Position numbers and translations under genes: made by a program
NCBI GenBank assembly: GCA_964523395.1
Contig: CAZFXS010000005.1
Location: 124,001 to 188,000, forward strand
Direction: 5' to 3'
Origin: JANYJZ01 sp964523395
Lineage (GTDB): Bacteria; Bacteroidota; Ignavibacteria; UBA10030; SZUA-254
Length of the DNA: 64,000 bases
Part shown: positions 25,437 to 34,862 of the stretch, piece by piece
Numbering within the stretch: the first letter of the stretch is position 1
Layout of the letters: every line of letters begins with the position of its first letter
Notes under the pieces: model-generated
Told to the model about the DNA's origin: nothing
The model's input: the letters and a program-made list of their open reading frames with translations, nothing else
The model's database searches: none

Positions 25437-26855
25437 TCAGAACCTGCCTCGTCCACCACCACCACCGCCTCCACCCTGCATACGCGGAGCAAACGGATTG
25501 TTTTGTTGATTTGACATTGAGGAAGTTTCCGGACCGACAACACCAAGAACCACTTCATCACCTTCTTTCAGTTCACTTCTGAGAACTTCGACATACCTGT
25601 TATCATTCAGGCCGGTTCTCACAGGAACAGATTTTAAAGATTTTCCGTTTTCAAGAATCCAAACCCTTGACATTGCTCCGCGTCCGGATTTCCATTGAGA
25701 CATATCCCCGCCTCTCATCCGCTGTTCGCCATTATTATTATCCGGCCGCATGCGGCGGCGTTCGCCGTCCCCGGAGTTATTCATTCTTCTGCGTTCGCCA
25801 TCTCCTCCATCCGTCATATCGCCGCGTCCGCTGACACTGTCCCTCATCCGGCGTTCAAATCTGCGTTCCGTGTTTTCGGATGATTGAGATGAATCGGGTT
25901 TGTCACCGGAGGATTTTTCCTTTTGCATTTTTTCCATCAATTCCGGTGGCGGCTGAAAGCGCAACGCAAGCGTCGGAACACGGACTACACCTTCGCGCTT
26001 ATCGATAAGGATAGAGACGGTCGCGGTCATCCCCGGACGAAGCTTAAGATTTTCATTCGGAACATCAATGATTACTGTATAGGTAACAACGTTCTGTACG
26101 GTAACCGGTGCAAGACGGACCTGTGAAACGGTCCCCTTGAATTCTTCATCGGGATATGAATCAACTGTAAATGATACCTCCTGTCCTGTTTTGATCTGGC
26201 CGATATCGGCTTCGTCGATACTCGCTTCGACACGCATCATCTTCAAATCATTGGCAATAGCAAAGAGTTGGGGCGCGGATAAGCTCGCGGCAACAGTCTG
26301 ACCAACATCCACGTCGCGGGAAATAACAACACCATCTATCGGCGCATGAATTACCGAATAGCGAAGATTAACACGTGCGCGATCAAGCGCTGCCTGCGAT
26401 TGTTTTAACTGAGCCTGGGAAGACTCCAGCGTCGTCTGTGCGGCATCAAGATCCGCCTGAGAGACAAGGTCTTTTTTGAACAACTCCGTCGTACGCGCGT
26501 TGGTTCTTTTAGCTTCATTTACCTGGGCAAGATTTCGTTCAAGATTTGCTTCTGCCTCCTTCACTGACGCGGCAAGGAACGTCGTATCAATTAATGCTAT
26601 GACTTGACCTTTCCTGACCTCGCTGTTAAAATCCGCAAAGAGTTTCATAACAGTTCCCGAGACCTGGCTTCCGACCCGCACGGTTTGAATCGGGTTAATA
26701 ATACCTGTCGCCCGCACCTGCACAACCACATCGCCGCGGGAGATTTTCTCCGTCCGGTATGTTAATTCATCAGAATTAGAGTTTGAAAGATAAAAGTAAC
26801 CGGCGGTTCCAAGCACGACCACCGCAATGATTATATAGAGATATTTCTTTTTCAT
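25437..26855 (-). CDS. MacA/HlyD-type periplasmic adaptor with long Arg/Gly-rich insert
   Basis: 472 residues. A membrane anchor (residues 5-24) is followed by an MFP core: lipoyl-type half motifs, an alpha-helical hairpin (EAEANLERNLAQVNEAKRTN to LDRARVNLR), and beta-barrel segments (SVDSYPDEEFKGTVSQVRLA). Between about residues 305 and 405 a 100-residue low-complexity insert rich in Arg, Asp, Gly, Ser and Met interrupts the membrane-proximal part; the fold then resumes with VWILENGKSLKSVPVRTGL. The tail ends in a run of glycines. The adaptor should bridge the permease and an outer membrane channel. The insert is unusual for the family. Confidence 0.88.
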   Translation of the reverse strand: MKKKYLYIIIAVVVLGTAGYFYLSNSNSDELTYRTEKISRGDVVVQVRATGIINPIQTVRVGSQVSGTVMKLFADFNSEVRKGQVIALIDTTFLAASVKEAEANLERNLAQVNEAKRTNARTTELFKKDLVSQADLDAAQTTLESSQAQLKQSQAALDRARVNLRYSVIHAPIDGVVISRDVDVGQTVAASLSAPQLFAIANDLKMMRVEASIDEADIGQIKTGQEVSFTVDSYPDEEFKGTVSQVRLAPVTVQNVVTYTVIIDVPNENLKLRPGMTATVSILIDKREGVVRVPTLALRFQPPPELMEKMQKEKSSGDKPDSSQSSENTERRFERRMRDSVSGRGDMTDGGDGERRRMNNSGDGERRRMRPDNNNGEQRMRGGDMSQWKSGRGAMSRVWILENGKSLKSVPVRTGLNDNRYVEVLRSELKEGDEVVLGVVGPETSSMSNQQNNPFAPRMQGGGGGGGGRGRF

Positions 26856-27026
26856 ACACGAAAGGATAAATGTTAAAAACTATGAATGTTATCGCCGGTA
26901 TTGCTGAATGGCGGTTTAGCGTACAGAAGTTAGACTCAATATACGAAAAATAGATTAATGAAAGACCGTCTTATTTCGAATTTCGGATTGCGAGTTGTGA
27001 ATTAGGCAGACGCAAAAAACCGGCTT

Positions 27027-27380
27027 TTAGCGATTTCTCTTGGCAGTTCTACCGGATGCGGTAAAAATAGCTGTCAGTCCCTTTATTTCAGAAATCAGCG
27101 GAATAATTTTCCCCGGGCTTATCAATTGAGAATCCAGGAGTAACTCCATCCAATACATCGATTCATCGGCTTCCTCCTCCACAATCCCAATCTTACTGAT
27201 AAAATCAGCCTTAGAGCGGGCGCGACAAGCAGACCGATAATTTGCGCCAACGGATGTAGCACTACGTAAAAGCTGACGACCCAGCACATCGGCTTCGCGG
27301 GTTTTTGGCAAAGCAGATGTTATCCCGATAACGTTAAGGGCAAAAACCTTTGTCCGAGTTTTTAGCTCCTCCGCATTCAT
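27027..27380 (-). CDS. Four-helix bundle protein, S23 / 23S rRNA intervening-sequence family
   Basis: 117 residues. The middle, LGRQLLRSATSVGANYRSAC and SKADFISKIGIVEEEADES, is diagnostic of the TIGR02436/S23-type family. Members were first found inside 23S rRNA intervening sequences and are widely scattered as free-standing genes in Bacteroidota and relatives; a role in nucleic acid or protein binding is suspected but not settled. It is flanked on both sides by word-like AATTCG repeats and is read away from the MacA gene's promoter region. Not linked to rRNA here. Confidence 0.88.
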   Translation of the reverse strand: MNAEELKTRTKVFALNVIGITSALPKTREADVLGRQLLRSATSVGANYRSACRARSKADFISKIGIVEEEADESMYWMELLLDSQLISPGKIIPLISEIKGLTAIFTASGRTAKRNR

Positions 27381-27419
27381 ACGTCCTCCCTTTTAGATTG
27401 AGTTAAATATTTTAATAAA

Positions 27420-27460
27420 GCTTAAATTCGAAATTCACAACCCACAATTCGCAATTACCC
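27420..27460. repeat. Word-like intergenic repeat (AATTCGAAATTC family)
   Basis: AAATTCGAAATTCACAACCC followed by ACAATTCGCAATTAC. The same words recur at 26968-27005, 28445-28510, 24078-24135, 25372-25400 and 52608-52683. Confidence 0.65.
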
Positions 27461-27465
27461 AGGCT

Positions 27466-28428
27466 TCAGACTGTCACAACAAACTTCCCTTCCTTCATGA
27501 TCATTATATCATCAAACCAGACAGTGGGAGATTTGATAAGCCCATCCAAGTGACTTGCGACGCGGACGGAGCCGCCCATTGATTTGTTATCACCGAACGC
27601 AATATGAATTGTGCCCATCACTTTTTCATCTTCAAGGATTAAGCCGGAGAGGATCGCTTTGTCATTTGTACCGATACCGAATTCTGCCACTGTGCGTGCA
27701 TCTTTACCGTGTGGTTCAAAAAGTTCAGCAAGCTTTTTTGCTTCAGCTCCACCGGTGATATCAGTCGCGAAGCCATCCTTAACGGTAATGCGAATATGTT
27801 CTTTTACCATGCCTATCATTGCCATGGAGCCGTCAACCACAACCGTTCCGTTGGATTTGCCTTCAAGAGGAGCAAGATATGCTTCGCCTGTGGGAAGATT
27901 TCCGGACTGTCCCTTTTCCCGGAACAGTCCGGTACTGGCAAACGCTTTTCTTCCTGAAATCGGCAACGTGATGTCGGTGCCGGAAGGCGCCTGGACTTTA
28001 ATGACGCTTGTTTTCTCCATCATGTTGCATAGCATCAGAGTACGTTCGGCAATCTTATGATAATCCGCATTCATGCACCGGATCATGATCTCTTCAGTAA
28101 CACCGGGAAGCGTCGCGATACGCACACCTTTTGCGCTTGCTGCTCTACGAGAATCGGTATGCGTTAATGACTTCGATGTCGGGCAAAGGACTACATCGAA
28201 CTGCTTCATAAGTTCCGCAACTTCAGCGGGTGGCTCTTCTCCGTTGGTTTTGCGCGGAAGCATTTCAACGAACAGGACTTCATTACCCAACGACTTTACT
28301 GCTTCATGAAGCGCATAACCGATATTACGAAGGCGTTCGTCTGTTATAATAAGAGCACGTTCTCCCTTCTGAAGGCCCATGCAATCACGGACGGCAATGA
28401 GGGAGGCGGAATAGAGTTCTTTTGACAT
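27466..28428 (-). CDS. M29-like (thermophilic type) aminopeptidase
   Basis: 320 residues. It resembles the smaller leucyl aminopeptidase proteins related to peptidase M29 and to the NicX ring-opening dioxygenase family. Visible features: LQKGERALIITDERLRNIGY near residues 19-38, APSGTDITLPISGRKA near 148-163 and a C-terminal metal-site-like stretch with AEFGIGTNDKA near 250-260, GTIHIAFGDNKSMGG near 274-288 and HLDGL. In M29 enzymes Glu, His and Asp of this region bind two metals. It likely removes amino-terminal residues from peptides in the cytosol. It belongs with the nearby M1 peptidase and OPT transporter in a peptide-use set, but a hydrolase on another substrate is possible. Confidence 0.72.
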   Translation of the reverse strand: MSKELYSASLIAVRDCMGLQKGERALIITDERLRNIGYALHEAVKSLGNEVLFVEMLPRKTNGEEPPAEVAELMKQFDVVLCPTSKSLTHTDSRRAASAKGVRIATLPGVTEEIMIRCMNADYHKIAERTLMLCNMMEKTSVIKVQAPSGTDITLPISGRKAFASTGLFREKGQSGNLPTGEAYLAPLEGKSNGTVVVDGSMAMIGMVKEHIRITVKDGFATDITGGAEAKKLAELFEPHGKDARTVAEFGIGTNDKAILSGLILEDEKVMGTIHIAFGDNKSMGGSVRVASHLDGLIKSPTVWFDDIMIMKEGKFVVTV

Positions 28429-28444
28429 TTTCGATTTCCAACTT

Positions 28445-28510
28445 TCAATTTACAATTGAGAACTAAACCCACTAATTTCGAAATTCATATTCTAAATTTC
28501 GGATTTGGCC
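28445..28510. repeat. Word-like intergenic repeat (AATTTCGAAATTC family)
   Basis: Words such as CAATTTACAATTGAGAAC and AATTTCGAAATTCATATTC reiterated between the M1 and M29-like genes. No gene or strong hairpin. Confidence 0.6.
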
Positions 28511-28591
28511 CTCAGTTCGCAATCAATAACAAGGTTTTTTTCTTCTTCAAACATATCACATTTATAATGTAGCTTACCCGCGAACCACAAC

Positions 28592-30919
28592 TCATTTCCA
28601 ATCTTCATACTCTACTTCGCACAGCACCGATTCTAAATCATTAAACAAAATTTGTTCCGGCCGGAGAGGAAGCAACGGGAGATCGAATTCGGATAACGGA
28701 CCTTTTATGAGCACGCGTATCCGCGCGAATTTACCACTGCCAAAATCAATATACAGCGGAACCGGCATTTGAAAATCTTGAGGTACATTCTCCTGTTTTA
28801 CCCTGTAATGTACAACAAATTTTCCTTCCGGGGTCTCCTGCACACTATGCGCAACTGTATACTTGGGGATCGATGTACCGTCGACCCATTGATCGAAGAA
28901 CCACTGCATATCTCCTTTTGTATAGCCTTCCACTACTTTACGGAAATCCTCCGTGGAAGCTTTCTTATCGAGATACTTAGAATAAAACTCCTGCATCATG
29001 GAATTAAATTTATCCTCTTTCATTGATTGTTGATCGAGGAGCATATTTCTTAACATGTGCAATACCCATGCTCCTTTTTTATAAATGATAAGATCATAGT
29101 CTCCTTTCGTCTCACTGCTGTGCGTCCGATACCCAAGGGAAATCGGGCCCGATTCTTGTCCGGATCCAAACAGAAATTTCCGATTGTTGAGAATATCGTC
29201 TTTCCAGTCTTTCAACATATCAAAAAACTTGTCGTTATCTTTATACGCCGCCTGCAAATACATGAGGCCGGAGTATTCCGAGAACCCCTCGCTCAGCCAC
29301 TGATCATGATACGTTTTAAAATCGACGCCGATCCCCCACCACTGATGCGCGACTTCATGTCCGCGAAACACATGATTAAATCCCTCCCGTTCTGCGACCT
29401 GAAACGTGTACCACGAAAGATGAATCAACCCGGGAAATGCCTCGCCGTGCCCGTAGGGAATTTCGCTTGCGAACAAATGTTCCATCGGGGCCGCACCAAA
29501 GAGCTTATGGTAAAACGTCACACTATTCAGAACATCATCTGCCACGTTATCCTCCAAATCACCCTTTTCGGTCACGTACACAGAAATCGGGCGCACGGAT
29601 TCACCCTTGACTTCCACATCTTTAAAATATCCGATGTTAAATGACGCGTTCCGCATTGGTTTTGTACTTACCCAGCGGGAATTGACAATCTCTCCGGCCG
29701 TATTCGAGGAAATCTGCTTTCCAGTACTGACAAATTTCAAATCGGCGGGAGTCTGGTACGAAATATCGAACGAAGACTTTTCACGATATGCAGTCCGGGG
29801 ATACCAATCATCCGGCGCTTTAAATTCGATATAGCCCGATTGATTCTTATGAAGGATATTCCCGTGATAATGCATCACTATGGAAAATGTATCGTTTGGG
29901 AATACCGGTTTTTGCAGATGCAACCATGCAGTTGAGTTCTCTTCTCCCTTAAAAAATTCAAGCGGGTTTCCAAACCTGTCGAACACGGAATCGATTTCCA
30001 GTTTGGGGTGAAGATCGAACGATAACCATTGTTGTTGAGTTCCGGAAACGATAGACATGTTGGCAATTGCCGAGAAATCCAGCCCATCGCTTATGGTACA
30101 ATGCAGATCATAATTCACAACCGATAAAAATTTCTTCTCCTCGTTGATTCCTTTCGGGTTGACGAGATAATCGGACGATTTGTGGAATCTGTTTACGATT
30201 TCCGGGTTCCGGTAAAAGCGCACAGTCTTTGCTCTCTTTAACAAACTCACTTCTTCGTCATCCGTCGGTGTAATCCTCACCATCAACGGATCTCCCGATT
30301 CTTTTTTTACAATATGTCCGTAAAATATCCCGTTGTTTTCACCCTCCAGAAATGTTTTCATCAAATCTTCATCAAAATATTTTCCGTCATCCTCACTTAC
30401 ATAGCGAAGGCATTCACGCAATGTCTCGTTTGCGTACGCCGGCGGCTCAAGGTTTCCAAATTTCAACTTCGCGGAGAGCTCCTCCAGCGTCGAATCGGCA
30501 AAAAGCATGAGAACAATGGTAAACGGCTCATTTAACGAGCGTTGTTCGTAATAGCGATACAATTGTTCACGTTCTATCGATGTTGGCGGAAAGAACGAGA
30601 ATGATCCGGAGCCAAAAAATATTGCGGCATGCATACGGTGATTAATAGCCGGAGTGCAGAGAAAGAGCTTTCCTTCGTGCATTGAGAGCGTGGCAACGTC
30701 GCGCTGTATCACCAGGTTTGAAACGAATGAACCTTTGGTAGCATCGGGAATAAGATGTGTCAGGCTGTCGTAAAGTATCTCATACCGGGTAGGCGGTTTA
30801 TCGTCATCCGCAATAAGAAAGGAAAATGAAACAACAGAAATAAGGCACAGAATGGTGATCCTGGTAATGACCGAGCCGCACAATGAGTCAGGAAATGGTA
30901 TTGTTATTTCTCTTTCCAT
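28592..30919 (-). CDS. M1 family zinc metallopeptidase, exported
   Basis: 775 residues from the ATG at 30919, chosen because GGAAGG lies five bases upstream; a GTG two codons earlier overlaps that site. Residues about 17-38 make a signal peptide. The zinc site is HEVAHQWWG near residue 520 with the third ligand in SEGFSEYSG 18 residues on, the standard HExxH-x18-E arrangement. The usual GAMEN motif appears altered: the segment before it reads EIPYGHGEAFPGLIHLS. It likely releases amino acids from peptides outside the inner membrane. It lies 53 bp downstream of an OPT transporter on the same strand, which suggests coupled peptide cleavage and import. Confidence 0.88.
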   Translation of the reverse strand: MEREITIPFPDSLCGSVITRITILCLISVVSFSFLIADDDKPPTRYEILYDSLTHLIPDATKGSFVSNLVIQRDVATLSMHEGKLFLCTPAINHRMHAAIFFGSGSFSFFPPTSIEREQLYRYYEQRSLNEPFTIVLMLFADSTLEELSAKLKFGNLEPPAYANETLRECLRYVSEDDGKYFDEDLMKTFLEGENNGIFYGHIVKKESGDPLMVRITPTDDEEVSLLKRAKTVRFYRNPEIVNRFHKSSDYLVNPKGINEEKKFLSVVNYDLHCTISDGLDFSAIANMSIVSGTQQQWLSFDLHPKLEIDSVFDRFGNPLEFFKGEENSTAWLHLQKPVFPNDTFSIVMHYHGNILHKNQSGYIEFKAPDDWYPRTAYREKSSFDISYQTPADLKFVSTGKQISSNTAGEIVNSRWVSTKPMRNASFNIGYFKDVEVKGESVRPISVYVTEKGDLEDNVADDVLNSVTFYHKLFGAAPMEHLFASEIPYGHGEAFPGLIHLSWYTFQVAEREGFNHVFRGHEVAHQWWGIGVDFKTYHDQWLSEGFSEYSGLMYLQAAYKDNDKFFDMLKDWKDDILNNRKFLFGSGQESGPISLGYRTHSSETKGDYDLIIYKKGAWVLHMLRNMLLDQQSMKEDKFNSMMQEFYSKYLDKKASTEDFRKVVEGYTKGDMQWFFDQWVDGTSIPKYTVAHSVQETPEGKFVVHYRVKQENVPQDFQMPVPLYIDFGSGKFARIRVLIKGPLSEFDLPLLPLRPEQILFNDLESVLCEVEYEDWK

Positions 30920-30978
30920 AAGCACCTTCCGCTAGAGATTTGTCCTAATAGATTCTTTGGTCCACAGTGTATTATGTT

Positions 30979-33105
30979 TTACTTTTTGTCGGCTGCCCCC
31001 TTCAACAGCAGCCATCCTAACGCACCGAACAACGCCACCGCGATGACATCCATATCCCAAAGGAAAGGCAAATAGTTATACGCGAACGCAATGGGAAGCG
31101 GGAGTCCGGTGTTTTCATCGACAAAATCAGGGATAAAATTCAGGAACGCGCCGGCAACGCCGACCAATGCACCGCCTGCAATAAGACCGGATGAAAGAAG
31201 TGTTCCTTCGCTTTCCTCCGCGGCATCGGGTGTGCGTTTGTATTTTTTGTCAGCCCATTTGCGTATAGCTCCACCGACAAAAATGGGGAACGTAGATGAC
31301 AGCGGAAGATAAACCCCAACCGCAAATGTGAGCGAATGAAAACCGATGAGCTCCATAAACAGGGCAATGCTCGCACCGATCATAATCAGTCCCCAGGGCA
31401 GTTTCTGCTCAAGCAGGCCGCTGATAAGCACAGCCATCAGGTTTGACTGCGGCGCGGCAAGCTCACGCGCGCCGATGCCATCGATGCGGCGCATGACCGC
31501 CTGCTTTGTCTGAGGATCAACGAGGTAATTTCCCGGCTCCACTCCTTCCACTCCGACAACTTTGACAAGCAAATATGTTTTACCATCCTTGCCCTGCATT
31601 TCTTCCGCCCTCTGCATTGAAATTTCGGAAGGCGTAAATGTCTTCTCAAGAGCAATTTCCTTCGACTGGCTTTCATTCAGCAAGAGCATTGTAATTCCCA
31701 CAACCGCCGCAGATGTAACAACGCCAACCAGAATCGCGAACTGCTGTTTGCTGGGAGTGGAGCCAAGCAGATGACCTGTCTTTAAATCCTGTGCAGTCGT
31801 CCCAGCATTGCTGATTGCGATGCACACAGTTGCACCGATGACTAACGCAAGATATGTATACTCCTGACCTGTCCAGCCGACGGCAAGAAAAATCAAGCAT
31901 GTTCCCATTAAGACGGCGATAGTCATACCGGAAAGCGGACTGGACGACGAACCTACTATCCCTGTAATTCTCGCAGAGACGACGGAAAACAAAAATCCAA
32001 AAACAACAATCAAAACAGCTCCCAACATATTTACGTGGAATGCGGGAACAAGCCATATAAAAACGATAAGCGCAAGAGTTCCCAACCCGACAATAGTAAT
32101 TGGGATGTCTCTTTCAGTTCGTTCAACATGCGAATCACTTTTTCCGTTACCCGACCGCTCGGAGGCAAGCTGCTTAATGGAAGCAGTAAGTGAATCCCAA
32201 ATCGCAGGGAAAGCCCTGAACAATCCGAGGATACCGCCGGTTGCCACCGCACCGGCGCCCATATACTTTATATAGTTACGCCAGATATCGGTAGTACTCA
32301 TTTCGCTGATCGGAACGGTTCCCGGATAAATCGGCTGTGTTGCAGTTTGTCCGATGAAGGAAATGATCGGGGAAATAATGAATGATGCCATTAGTCCGCC
32401 GCCCACCATAATCAGCGATGTCTGCCATCCGATGATATATCCGACACCCATCAGTTCGGGCGCGACATCCATGCCGATTGACGCGCCGGGATATTTTGGG
32501 ATATCCATTCCGACCGATGGTTTCCAGAAACCAAATAACGTCGGCAATCCTTTCCACAACGCACCAAGTCCGATGCCTTTAAAAATTTTTGATGCCGATG
32601 TTCCGCCAACCTCACCGGCTTTAATAATTTCCGCGCACGCCGTTCCTTCGGGGAAACGGAGGTTGCCATGTTCTTTTACTATTAAATATCTTCGCAGCGG
32701 AATCATCATCAACACACCGAGAATTCCGCCGGTAAAGGCAATAAGAAGTGTAATGGAAGTTTTTAAGGGGAAGCCGAGAAAGATTAACGCCGGAATTGTA
32801 AAGACCACTGCCGCAGCGACAGATTCGCCGGCAGAACCGACAGTTTGCACGATATTATTTTCGAGAACAGTATTGCCGCGAAGTTTTTTCAAAATGGTGA
32901 TCGCCATAACCGCAATCGGGATAGAGGCAGAAGTCGTCAGCCCTACGCGCAACCCCAGGTACACAGACGCGGCACCGAATAAAATGCCGAGCACAGCACC
33001 AAGCACCAGTGCCCTAAATGTCGATTCAGCAGGCGATTGACTTGCGGGGATATATGGTTTGAAGTTTTCGAGGACGGATGAACGCGGTTGCGATATTTCG
33101 GCCAT
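30979..33105 (-). CDS. OPT family oligopeptide transporter (copy 1)
   Basis: 708 residues with about 16 hydrophobic segments. Family marks: LGAVLGILFGAASVYLGLRV near residues 32-51, NNIVQTVGSAGESVAAAVVF near 82-101, RFPEGTACAEIIKAGE near 149-164 and SNAGTTAQDLKTGHLLG near 432-448. It is the prokaryotic OPT type (TIGR00728/733-like), thought to import oligopeptides or peptide-bound metals driven by ions. A second, related gene lies at 47707-49776. This copy leads an apparent operon with the M1 peptidase. Confidence 0.92.
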   Translation of the reverse strand: MAEISQPRSSVLENFKPYIPASQSPAESTFRALVLGAVLGILFGAASVYLGLRVGLTTSASIPIAVMAITILKKLRGNTVLENNIVQTVGSAGESVAAAVVFTIPALIFLGFPLKTSITLLIAFTGGILGVLMMIPLRRYLIVKEHGNLRFPEGTACAEIIKAGEVGGTSASKIFKGIGLGALWKGLPTLFGFWKPSVGMDIPKYPGASIGMDVAPELMGVGYIIGWQTSLIMVGGGLMASFIISPIISFIGQTATQPIYPGTVPISEMSTTDIWRNYIKYMGAGAVATGGILGLFRAFPAIWDSLTASIKQLASERSGNGKSDSHVERTERDIPITIVGLGTLALIVFIWLVPAFHVNMLGAVLIVVFGFLFSVVSARITGIVGSSSSPLSGMTIAVLMGTCLIFLAVGWTGQEYTYLALVIGATVCIAISNAGTTAQDLKTGHLLGSTPSKQQFAILVGVVTSAAVVGITMLLLNESQSKEIALEKTFTPSEISMQRAEEMQGKDGKTYLLVKVVGVEGVEPGNYLVDPQTKQAVMRRIDGIGARELAAPQSNLMAVLISGLLEQKLPWGLIMIGASIALFMELIGFHSLTFAVGVYLPLSSTFPIFVGGAIRKWADKKYKRTPDAAEESEGTLLSSGLIAGGALVGVAGAFLNFIPDFVDENTGLPLPIAFAYNYLPFLWDMDVIAVALFGALGWLLLKGAADKK

Positions 33106-33220
33106 AGGTGCTTTCTATTGAGTGGCTGATTTGCGGATCGGAGTTTAGCCCCGACCTGAACCTGAACGGTTGAAAATAGAGAAAAAATGAAGAAGATGCA
33201 ATCGGCACAACACGCGGAAA

Positions 33221-33249
33221 TTGACTTTATAATTTTGTCTTTGTAGATT
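33221..33249 (+). promoter_or_regulatory. Sigma70-like promoter of the first WVN-repeat gene
   Basis: TTGACT (33221-33226), exactly 17 bp, TAGATT (33244-33249). Transcription would begin near 33256, 50 bp before the ATG at 33305, which has GAGGAGGG upstream. Confidence 0.65.
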
Positions 33250-33304
33250 TTACCATGTTTCCAACCTGTCGTGGACAGGGACAGCAATTCTTGAGGAGGG
33301 TCTT

Positions 33305-34759
33305 ATGTATAGATTTCCGCAACACCATTTTCATGGCCGCACTCTTTTCTTTGTGCTTGTTTTTCTATTGCCGGTACAAACGTATGCGGGTTCAATCCCC
33401 AAAAGCAAGCACCAGAACCAGCACGACCTCATCCACCTACCTACACTGAGCCAATTAGTCGCGCCAAACAATATTTCCCAGATAACAGATTTTGAAGCGC
33501 GACAGCTTCCGGACCACCATAGAGCAAAGATAACAAAGTTCGAAACGTTAGCAGAGGGCTCATACCTTATCCAGCAAGTCGTACAATTATGGCTTGCCAA
33601 CTACTGGAGAAGTCAGTACCGCTACACTTACATTTACAATGCCAACGGCGATATCACCGAAAAAACCCAGGAGTTTTGGCAGAGTTCAGCTTGGGAAAAT
33701 TTTGGCAAACGGGTATATACATTCCGTTCACCGGGAAAAATTGAAACCTTTCTCGAACAACATTGGGAGTCATCGGCGTGGGTAAATATTCAGCGTGCTA
33801 CAAACTTTTACGACTCAACCCTTCTTCTCACATCCACCCTTTGGGAACGATGGAACCAACCTGACTGGATTTACGAGGAACAAGATATATACACCTACGA
33901 TGAACTCAACAGAATGATTGATTACACCGTTCAACGTTGGGTTGGGGATACCTGGCAAAACGATCTTCGTTATTCTTACAGCTACGATAATAACATGCTG
34001 ACACAGATCCTTTCCCTTACCTGGAATAACAACGCGTGGACGAATATTGAGCGACAAACGGCAACGTATGAGAATGGCTTAAAAAAACAGGTGTTTATAG
34101 AAATGCCGGCTTGGTGGACGTCCGGATGGGTGCCAAGATATTTGCACACGTACTCCTATGAAGCGACACATTTGTTAGACAACTATCTTTTACAGGAATG
34201 GATTTCCGGCCAATGGGAAAACGTGTGGGATGAATCATATACATACAATGCGAACAACAACAAAACTGAGACGCTCCAGCGCGGATGGAACGGGACGTCA
34301 TGGAACAATATCAACAAGCTTCTCTCCTCTTTTGCTTCAAATAACACAGAGACGGAATTCCTCTGGCAGCGATGGGACGCGGCACGATCAACATCAGGCT
34401 CAATGGCCTCCGCAGAAAGCGCATGGGTGAATTATCAACGAATTGAAAATACATATTCGGCAACAACATCTATTGACGAGAAAGGTCCGGTGGCAAGGTC
34501 GTTCCACCTTTACGATAATTATCCCAATCCGTTTAATCCGGGAACGGAGGTGCGGTTTGAGATTTCAGGTTTGGGGTTTGTGTCACTGAAAATATATGAT
34601 GTTCTCGGAAAAGAAATTGCAACGCTGGTGAACGAGAAGCTGCCCGCAGGAAGTTATAGACGAAGATGGGACGCAAACGGCTTGCCCGGCGGGGTTTACT
34701 TTTACCGGCTTCAATCCGGCAGCGATACGGCAATCAAAAAAATGGTTCTTCTCAAATAA
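33305..34759 (+). CDS. Secreted Trp-rich repeat protein with T9SS sorting domain (paralogue 1)
   Basis: 484 residues, function unknown. A signal peptide spans residues 1-29 (FFVLVFLLPVQTYAG). From about residue 90 to 375 there are roughly nine repeats of about 28-36 residues built on the pattern W-x4-W-(V/E/T)-N-x2-R-x2-Y-x-Y; examples are SSAWVNIQRATNFYDSTLLL and TWQNDLRYSYSYDNN. The YTYIYNANGDITE segment recalls YD/RHS-type repeats. The last 80 residues are a T9SS sorting domain (NYPNPFNPGTEVRF, VLGKEIATLV, GLPGGVYFYRL, KKMVLLK). It should be a surface-exposed or released beta-rich protein. The gene at 35011 is a paralogue. Strong RBS. Confidence 0.82.
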   Translation: MYRFPQHHFHGRTLFFVLVFLLPVQTYAGSIPKSKHQNQHDLIHLPTLSQLVAPNNISQITDFEARQLPDHHRAKITKFETLAEGSYLIQQVVQLWLANYWRSQYRYTYIYNANGDITEKTQEFWQSSAWENFGKRVYTFRSPGKIETFLEQHWESSAWVNIQRATNFYDSTLLLTSTLWERWNQPDWIYEEQDIYTYDELNRMIDYTVQRWVGDTWQNDLRYSYSYDNNMLTQILSLTWNNNAWTNIERQTATYENGLKKQVFIEMPAWWTSGWVPRYLHTYSYEATHLLDNYLLQEWISGQWENVWDESYTYNANNNKTETLQRGWNGTSWNNINKLLSSFASNNTETEFLWQRWDAARSTSGSMASAESAWVNYQRIENTYSATTSIDEKGPVARSFHLYDNYPNPFNPGTEVRFEISGLGFVSLKIYDVLGKEIATLVNEKLPAGSYRRRWDANGLPGGVYFYRLQSGSDTAIKKMVLLK

Positions 34760-34780
34760 CAACCTGCCCTCAGGAAATGG

Positions 34781-34862
34781 TACTGTCTTATTTTGACTTA
34801 AAACACCCTTCGACTCCGCTCAGGGTGTTGCACACTGTAGAAATTTCAAAAATAGGACAGTA
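34781..34862. mobile_element. MITE-like element, short copy
   Basis: 82 bp bounded by TACTGTCTTATTTTGA at the left and the inverse of TACTGTCCTATTTTTGA at the right, so the ends are inverted repeats of about 16 bp. Inside, AACACCCT (34802-34809) and AGGGTGTT (34822-34829) form a perfect 8-bp stem around CTTCGACTCCGCTCA-type DNA. The long copy is at 50869-50990. No target duplication is clear here. It sits between the two WVN-repeat paralogues. Confidence 0.75.

Noticed and set aside
27027..27380. 23S rRNA intervening sequence
   Set aside because: The S23-type gene is present, but no rRNA sequence lies on either side, so it is a free-standing copy.
32354..33040. 228-codon plus-strand ORF inside OPT copy 1
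   Set aside because: Antisense shadow of a clear OPT gene, with a composition typical of the reverse frame of membrane protein codons.
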